From positions 642,501 through 706,500 of the forward strand of contig CAJHZI010000641.1 of NCBI GenBank assembly GCA_905160935.1: a DNA stretch of 64,000 nt, read 5' to 3'. Source of the stretch: Enchytraeus crypticus (lineage: Eukaryota; Annelida; Clitellata; Enchytraeida; Enchytraeidae). The first letter of the stretch is position 1. Each line of letters begins with the position of its first letter. A program made the position numbers and the translations under genes. Positions 56,651 through 64,000 of the stretch are shown one piece after another. The notes under the pieces were generated by a model. The model worked only from the letters and a program-made list of their open reading frames with translations, was not told the DNA's origin and did no database searches.

Positions 56651-57006
56651 TGTTATTATGCTATCAGTGGATTTGCATGTACGATTCATCCACATTTGGT
56701 TACTAAAAGCATAATGCGGTACAACATAAAAAACTAAGCTCAAGGAACGACAACTGTAAACGTTAAACTGAAAATAATTGATCTCTCACAATTTTATCTT
56801 AAGAGTTATAGAGTTGCACAGTTGAGAGTTAAGATATCGTATAATAGAGTGAATCGTAGCTCCAATAGTAAAGGATTTAGTGGAGGTAGTGCTGGCAGAC
56901 TGGCGGCACTTTAACATCTGCGTGCTTTCCTAATTTCTTATATAGTGGAACCTTCAAGTTCTTTGTTTACGGTGCTGCGAAGAGCTGTATAATTGTAGAA
57001 AACCAA

Positions 57007-57107
57007 TTCAAATGATTCAAATGATTCAAATGGTTCAAATGGTTCAAATGATTCAAATGATTCAAATGGTTCAAATGGTTCAAATGTTTCAAATGATTCA
57101 AATGGTT
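57007..57107. repeat. 9-bp tandem repeat (TTCAAATGR)
   Basis: Eleven near-perfect copies of ATTCAAATG/GTTCAAATG. Met/Gln-rich plus-strand and His/Leu/Asn-rich minus-strand frames here are artefacts. Confidence 0.95.
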
Positions 57108-59904
57108 ATGAATTTTGTTGGGAGTGAGTTTAAACCTTCGAAAATGATAAATTATTTTATTTATAGATATTGGGCATCCATTTATCAGATTTTCCAGCAG
57201 AAATTTCATATCTCGAACACTTTTTGCAAAATATTTGATATATACAGAGGTTGAAATACTATATATGCCTATATAGAATACTTTTTCCGTCTACTAGCTC
57301 TTTTCGTTATCATTAAAGAATTTCATGTTGAGGCTCCTGAGATCTTCTGACTAATAGAAAGCTGAAGACTCACTAAAATTAGATAAAGATGTTTTCATTA
57401 TTAGCTAGAGATGCTTGTAAACTTCTCAACGTTGTGCACTAGTATTTAGATATCCAGTTAAATGAAAACGTTTCAGCAATTATTATTTCTTAAGTCTATG
57501 TAAAGTCTTATATTAGCGCATACAGTATATATGAATTGTAAGGTGATTAGTCAGGTTTTCTTACTTTTTCTTTGTTATTCGGGATGCAGACTTAAATGCT
57601 TTTTTGGGTTAGATTTGCATTTTGTTGTACAAAGGTTCTTAACGAATGCATAGTTATGCTTTGTATTTACAAGATAGCAATTTCTTTTTGAAACTGTACC
57701 GACCACATTAATGCAAATAAATTATTCAGTAATAAGACTCGCGCTAACTTTTGTAGTTTTCATAATTTCGGTTTTACGACCACTTATATATTGTCGGCTC
57801 TACAAGTCATCTTTTTTCTGAAAAGACAGCTTTCCATAGTGCAATTCTGTTATTTATTATTCTACTCTAATAATCTACTCTTTCATGTAATTACTATGTG
57901 GTTATTTGCCATTTCTCTTAAAATATTAAATTTAATATCTTCAGTTTATACCCGACTGCACGTGTCTTAAAAGGCGACAAAGCACTAAGATCCAAACCAA
58001 AGTGTTGAGGCATGAGTGTTGAGGCATGAGTATTGAGGCATGCGTGCTAAGGCATGAGATTTGAGGCATGGAGCTGATAGTGTGTTCACAGTTGCTTGGA
58101 CTTTGACCCACTATATAAGTGTGTAATATGGCAGCTCTTTATATCGACCTTATGGTCCCATTCAGTGCACATGCTTGTAGTTTTGTTTATACACTTGTCT
58201 TACTAAGCTCTCAGTTTGGACTATTTGGGATAAGTAAACTCCCGGTTTGACGGATATATCATGAAATAGTTCCTAATGAGAATCCAGGTCAAGTTAGTAA
58301 CAGATAGGCCTATTGTAAACTAGCGCAGATGTTATCCACTATGTTTTACCTTGCTGTGTTGGAAGACATCTACTGTAGTATAACTGCTGAACGAGCGCGT
58401 TAGTAAAACTAATGTTGCAGCTATAAGGTTCTTCATTGTTGATCCAATATACACCTTTATTCTTTGTTTTCCCTCCATAACATTTAAAATTATTCGTCTA
58501 GACGGTTTAGAATATTATTAGTCACATTTTACCGTATCAAATTATTTCATAGTTTAAAAAATAATTTATAATTTTTGTTAGGACTGCATATCTTTCTGAA
58601 CAAAACATTTAATAAAATTCTTCCTATTCTTAAGTTGTATACGTTTTTAAACTTGTGCTTCTAAAGAACCATCCACGGGAAGGCCTGTTAGAAATTTGTA
58701 ATAGTAGAAAAATGTATTCGTTTATTAATAACTAATTACTAGTTAATGACTAGTTTAAAGACTATTCTCCATGGACTCACAGATTAATAGGGCGATCTAT
58801 AATAATTACCAATGCTATTCCTTTGAAGTTAGAGCGTACTCGAGGACTGAGTATTGAACGTCGAATTGACACCATTATTCGAATTGACACATGTGAATGC
58901 AGCAGGGATAGTGTGTTAGTAGTCAGTGCAGGTTTGTCATTTCATGGATGATTGCAGTTGATAATGCAGCGACTATAGGATATAATTTAGGAGATAATTT
59001 AGTCGCATACATAACGAGGTACTTTGAACGTTGTTAGGTGCGCTAACGAGCTAAGCCCTCGGGTTCAGCTCGTGGGTACATACAGTACATACTCGTAGCT
59101 AAATGTACAGTGAATATTGTCTAGTGTCTGTATGTGAAGTGCACAGGTAGGACTGATTTGAGTCCGTAATGACGAGATATATGCGATATTGTTTTATTCC
59201 AAAGCATATTTTTGACATGGACATTGGATATATCTATTTAATATTTCTAATTCTGTATACAGGGCTGTTAGTGCCCCGGTGAAGCAAAGCAAAATTTGCT
59301 CCTCTCTAAATCACAGAAATTTTATTGAAAATTCTGTGTCTTCATGGAAATTCGTGACGTTATAAAGATGCATAAGGAAGATGGAGATGTGAAATGTAAG
59401 GATGTAAGATGATGTTGCACTGAAGAAAATGTGGCGTTAAATCCCTTAAGGTGGTTGAACATTTCTTTAACAGATCTCTGATTCCTAATTCATGGATCTT
59501 GTAAAGGTTATAACACAATCTCTTCAGCCCAATTTTGCGTGCACAAGATTTAAGTAGAGATCGTTAGATCAGTAGTTTTCGGCTATGGATCTATGGAATA
59601 CTAAGGCTATTTTAGTAATGCTATAAAAAATTGTAGGTGTCGTGTATCTACATGGCCTTTCAGAAATTTATTGATGTTCTATTCTATAACGTTCAAAAGC
59701 CATCTTAGAGCACTTTGTTACAAACTGCTGCTGTGGTTTTCTACAAGGCGGAACTTGATACTAATTAATAAGGCGACATTTCTAATTAATATTATTATAT
59801 CCGTAAATTAAATCAACAGATAGATGATAATAACTGATAGTGTAAGTGAAGAATGCTCAAGGATTGCTCTAAGGTAGAGGTCGTTTTGTAAAGGCTATGT
59901 CAAC

Positions 59905-60340
59905 ATGGATGAACTGATTGGGTTTATACTATTGGCAACGTTTATTTGTCTTACTAACGCATCATCACATGGATTAAAAACACGGGATATCCATCCTGGA
60001 TCAGATCGAGATGACGTACGATCGGATTCATATGTTCCGCGTTATTACTCATCCTACTGGAATCCGGATTCGGACGCATCTGACATCCAGATCCGGATAC
60101 CTCGAACAGTCCGGTCACGGAAAGTAATTGAAATTGAAGAAACGAAAAAGGACTTCCTGTTTAGTCTCGGAACGGGGGACTATTCGGAGCGATACTCGTT
60201 CAGTGATCCGGCACCGGAGCATCTCGAATTGAATCCCGTCCTGGGAGCCGTCCGGCTGAAGACCGGACATAGATTGGACTTCGAGTCCGGGAGAGAAATT
60301 GAATTGAACGTTAAAGTCACCAGAGTAGACTCATCTTCAT
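59905..60340 (+). CDS. Cadherin-like protein, N-terminal coding exon (partial)
   Basis: The ATG at 59905 opens a signal peptide (MDELIGFILLATFICLTNAS), then an Arg/Ser/Asp-rich linker, then RTVRSRKVIEIEETKKDFLF and a segment LELNPVLGAVRLKTGHRLDF, ESGREIELNVKVTRVDSSS. The last part resembles the end of an extracellular cadherin repeat (x-I/L-x-P-x-x-G-x-V/I-x-L...LDxE...L.V.VT). The exon ends at TTCAT|gtaagt, phase 1; the longer open frame to 60423 reads into the intron. The remaining exons lie beyond the window. Family assignment rests on one repeat. Confidence 0.55.
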
Positions 60341-62550
60341 GTAAGTATTTGAATTATTTTTCTCGATGTTGTCGCGGGTTAAGTGTTCTAGTCGTTAGCA
60401 TACCTGTCAGATCATACCAGTAGAGGCTGTTGTTTGATCTCAAATCGTGCCCGTGCATGATTGGATCTTGTGTTAAGGACATCGACGTGAAGCGGTCTAA
60501 AAAGTTGTGAGACTGTAGGCCTACTTAGAAGGTGCCTAACTTTGAGTGTGCTAATTCGAAGCATACAGTTATTATTGTGAATCTTAAATAATTTTCTGAT
60601 ATTATCACAGGATATTCTTTCAATGAAGAGAAATATAATTAGAACAGGTATGATTAGATTAGTGCCCTCTAGTTCCTATGGTATGGCATAAATTGCGTAC
60701 GATTCAATTTAGTCTTAAAGGTTGCTTGGTGCTAAAAAGGTTTAATTTTATTGTTATAGGTTTCAATCTCGAAAACATGACTTGTCTAGCGAGTCTTGTA
60801 TCTACTAATTCACAGTTGACCTTTTTCGACTCCATTCATACTTGCTGTTGAGATCTTAGCGGTTGGATGGTGTTGTTTGTACCAGACCGGTCGGATAAGC
60901 TGAAGGCTAAGGTTCAAATCTCAGTTAACCTTCACTGTTAATGTCCCTGTGGTATGGGAAATATCTCGTGGTAGCTCTGTTGGTAATATTCGCTTGTCCG
61001 CTAAAGCACAGTGAATAATTATTTATTGAATTGAGACTGCTGTTCAAGGAGGTTAGCTATACGTTTAAACAACGTACAGGCTTCCACAAAGAGCCGCTAA
61101 CTTTATGATGTGTGAAATGCCTTTTAAGTAGTTAAATCTGGGACTTGGAACATTTTTAATAACTCGTGAACAAGTAAACGATGCATACAGCCGTCGTTGC
61201 ACTATTGGATTTCTCGTATCTCGTTGAAATATCAGTTTTGAAACAATTCAAGTCACTTGGACCGAGCGCAACGGTTGATCGTATCTGATTACCGGTTGAC
61301 TCATGTCGACTCAATAGCGTTTACGTGGCCAAGCATTAATTACGTTTCGTATCGATTTGCAATTCTCTCTCCATATGGTTTTAATTTAGCGACCAATAAG
61401 ACATGGTCTTGAAAAATTAAGGATAGAAAACGTGAAGGAATTTTATGTAAGGGACTAGCCGTTAGGCGTTTCTAGTGATGCTAATTTTATGCGTGTGCTT
61501 ACTAATACTACAGATAAGTATGCAAGAGAAGAGTTCTGCGTTTAATTGAGAATTTACTCAATTTAGTCTTGCAGCCGAGACAGGTAAATTCTTGTGCGCT
61601 AAATTAATCATCCTTTCTTGAAAAGGATGATTAAATAAGAGATGGCGAATATTTTCACGGTAATTAGGATAGTGTGACCTTTTGCTTAGTGATATCCTTA
61701 TAAATGTTGGATGACCTTATAAACTTGTAAACTCAAAATGAACGTTAACTTAACTTAAACCATCTTAAAATTAAAATCAACTTAAACTGAGAACATTAGT
61801 TTTTCGCTGAATCTGTTTTATTCTTGGTAATAATTAGCCGTGAGTTCAATGAAATTCTCATCCTCGTCCAGTGGGGCCATCTTTGTGGATTCCTTTGTTT
61901 AAATCCCCGCCCAAAATCCACCCCCTTAATGCACAGTCATTCTGCATCCCACCTCCAAAACCGGCTACTTGATCCCTCCCCCTTCCCACGGGAGAGGCAC
62001 GGAGAGGAACCTGCCACCGCTGCTCATTTTCCAATTTTTGGTCAAATTACGCCTGCAGACCATATTGAAATATGGTTTCTTTTAAATCTATATCCATATG
62101 GATATAGAAATTTAAAACGAAAAATGTTAAAAGTTTAATCATTTAAAAAATGTTTTTTCAAGATTTCTAATGAAAGATAATCAGAATTGCAGCGGTTTTT
62201 CAGGACACTCCATAAATGGCACTCAAATTCAATCGATTAACGGGTTAATCCCATCATAAAAGGCTATGATTTAATCACATTCTAATATCTTATGTGTCAT
62301 ATAGCTTTAGAATAATTTGGCTCCTGATGTGGTTCCCCGTTGCCTTCCTCAGTTCTTACTCAGTTGACTCTTACGACACGTTCAATTGATGGTTTTCTTG
62401 AATGTCCCGAACTCAACATAGTAAAGATGAATACCGTTTGGATATTAAAACAGTATAATTATACCCAACATGTCCCCTTACTATAACTTGCACGTAAGTG
62501 CTGAGCTGTGACCTTAAGGGAATTCTTTCTTGCTTGTAATATGTTCCCCT
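60341..62550. other. First intron of the cadherin-like gene, left part
   Basis: No exon recognised. Contains a possible tRNA-like SINE head (60852-60945) and a family 4 repeat fragment (62225-62425). Confidence 0.45.
60852..60945 (+). repeat. Possible tRNA-like SINE head
   Basis: TTAGCGGTTGGATGGTG (A-box-like) and AAGGTTCAAATCTC (B-box-like) about 45 bp apart. No matching copy was identified elsewhere in the window. Confidence 0.35.
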
Positions 62551-63512
62551 CAGGGGCGGATCCAGGAATTTTTTAAGGTGGGGGCCCGAAATTTTTTTTG
62601 AGAGTGAACTGTTTTTTTCTTACGCCTTCTTCGGGACATGTGACACAACCAGGCAAATTTTTTGTGGGGGGGGCTCAAAATACGTTCGGCTCATAGAGTG
62701 AGCGTATCCCCGTACCTTACCCCCCCGCTCAGACCCGTACTAAAGTGAGGGGGAAACCTAAAGTCCTACATTTGTTTTGGAAAAAGTAGGTTAATTTTTC
62801 ACCTCTGAAGATACCCTGCGGATCTCTACAAATTGCAAAAGTGACCTAATTTTGGCGGTGGGGGGGGGCTTAACCCCTCTCAGCCAAGGCTGTTTGCACC
62901 ACTGCTACGAGGCAGAGTTCACATTTTTTACTTACACCCTTTTTCCTCCAATTTGGTTATGCATTGATTCAAGTGAAAATTGAGAGCTAGTGAAACGGTC
63001 AACATTTTTCAGGCCCCTTCCATTATACAGGGCTCCTAGTATATTCTAGAAAAAATCGAGCTTTTGGAACTGCATTCCCTGTCTTACCCTCCCCCCGCCC
63101 CCCCCCAACCACTGCCATTACTAACACGTTTACACATCGAAATTACCATAGGAACAATGAATATATACCCGTCTTACCCTCTCCCCGCCCCCCCTAACCA
63201 CTTCGATTGCTAACATATTTACACATCGTAATTGCCATAAAAGCAATGAATATATACCCTGCTTTACCCTCCCCGGGCCCCCCCCAACCACTGCCATTAC
63301 TAACATGTTTACACATCGAAATTGCCATAGGAACAATGAATATATACCCTGTCTTACCCTTCCCCGCCCCCCCCCCCCCTAATCACTGCCATTACTAACA
63401 TATTTAAACATCAAAATTGACATAGAACAATGAAAATATAGTTTTAAAAATTTTATTGGCGGAGCTAAGGAGGGCCCGGGCCCCCTGGCCCCCCCCCCTG
63501 GATCCGCCACTG
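62551..63512. mobile_element. hAT-type MITE with perfect 8-bp target duplication (962 bp)
   Basis: The left end CAGGGGCGGATCCAGG and the right end CCTGGATCCGCCACTG are inverted. The flanks GTTCCCCT (62543-62550 and 63513-63520) are identical. The interior contains poly-C/poly-G rich stretches and four units of an about 90-bp repeat (63083-63440). There is no transposase. The terminus type is common among animal hAT MITEs. Confidence 0.93.
63083..63440. repeat. About 90-bp tandem repeat inside the MITE, four copies
   Basis: Each unit has TTACCCT-CCCC...CCCCC, AACCACTGCCATTACTAACA, TTTACACATCGAAATTGCCA and AACAATGAATATATACC. The 63- to 68-aa frames across it are repeat translations. Confidence 0.9.
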
Positions 63513-63769
63513 GTTCCCCTGTTTTGTGTGCCTTGAAAATGTTGTATCAATCTACACGTATCTCGATGTAGTTTTACTAAAATAATTGCGTCCTACTCGA
63601 CTCAAATGAACCGCTTGACAATTCTTCACATGAATGCGTTGATAATATACTTGTACATTGTAACCTGCGAATGATAGACTCATATAACACACTATGCAGT
63701 CCTACTTTATTCTAACTACAGGGGTCTATGTATCTAAATCTAACTAATAAAATACATAGTATAATCAAT

Positions 63770-63910
63770 CAATCAATACTCAATCAATAAGAATTTAACG
63801 TCCGGTTCCTCGCCACAAGGCAGTGTCAGGGATGTCTCTTGCAGACAGTACACAGACAGGCGCCAAACCACCACACGATGACGACTGACTGAGTATACAA
63901 GGGAATAACT
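63770..63910 (+). repeat. Family 5 repeat copy
   Basis: AATTTAACGTCCGGTTCCTC, AAGGCAGTGTCAGGGATGTC, ACAGACAGGCGCCAAACCAC and GATGACGACTGACTGAGTAT match 3965-4060. Confidence 0.65.
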
Positions 63911-64000
63911 CAAAATATCTATAATGATATTAAAAATATTAATAATCAAATAACTGTAATGGTCTTGGTTCAATCAGCGCTTGGTGGCGAGGCTAAAGAT

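Larger units (their letters stand above)
55366..59904. other. Sparse interval before the cadherin-like exon
   Basis: Contains the inverted LINE tail (56166-56280), a diffuse ATGYATGTAGGCTAGGTAYC repeat around 56370-56640, a TTCAAATGR tandem tract (57007-57107) and short GAGGCATGAG repeats (58015-58070). No exon was recognised. Confidence 0.45.

Noticed and set aside
56967-57254. His/Leu/Asn-rich and Met/Gln-rich frames
   Set aside because: Both read a 9-bp TTCAAATGR tandem repeat.
61824-62138. 104-codon plus-strand frame
   Set aside because: It lies in the intron of the cadherin-like gene, lacks domain features and has no convincing splice context.

Overview
This is an AT-rich, intron-rich eukaryotic window. 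Long introns, single-digit-kb gene spacing, abundant tRNA-derived SINEs, non-LTR retrotransposons, hAT-type MITEs and minisatellites, plus the protein families present, point to an invertebrate animal. The frequent TAGGCCTA-like words are compatible with a marine lophotrochozoan or ambulacrarian, but I cannot fix the phylum. Nearly all real coding sequence is in short exons, so most long open frames here are not genes. I assembled the genes by hand from splice sites, reading frame and phase continuity, and recalled family resemblance.

Layout. (1) 387-1797, minus: the first two coding exons of a meckelin (TMEM67)-like cysteine-rich membrane protein; the gene continues past the left edge. (2) 5054-17463, plus: a complete 14-exon RNF212B/RNF212-like (ZIP3-family) RING protein of 388 aa, with every intron phase consistent and one GC-AG intron. 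(3) 24291-42493, plus: an 11-exon coiled-coil gene resembling SIX6OS1 (C14orf39), a synaptonemal-complex central-element protein. Its 8.4-kb intron 5 holds a nested set of transposons. (4) 44826-50516, minus: a complete six-exon fucose mutarotase (FUOM) of 149 aa, convergent with gene 3. (5) 59905-60340, plus: a signal-peptide-bearing first coding exon of a probable cadherin-superfamily protein whose remainder lies beyond the window.

The most notable biology is two meiotic crossover/synapsis genes lying head-to-tail: an RNF212-type putative E3 and a SIX6OS1-like synaptonemal-complex component. In both genes several exon ends have been caught in tandem duplications that copy splice acceptors or donors.

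Mobile DNA: a degraded CR1/Jockey-superfamily LINE with an internal duplication of its reverse-transcriptase YADD region (31.0-35.6 kb) sits inside a larger element with hAT-like ends (30533-36484). A hAT MITE (49417-50304) lies in FUOM intron 1. A probable third hAT-like element (about 51424-53464) contains a TTAA-flanked element with 63-bp inverted repeats, which in turn holds a LINE 3' fragment. A fourth hAT MITE (62551-63512) has perfect 8-bp target duplications. A TIR DNA transposon remnant of unassigned family (21384-23560) sits inside a (TA)n tract.
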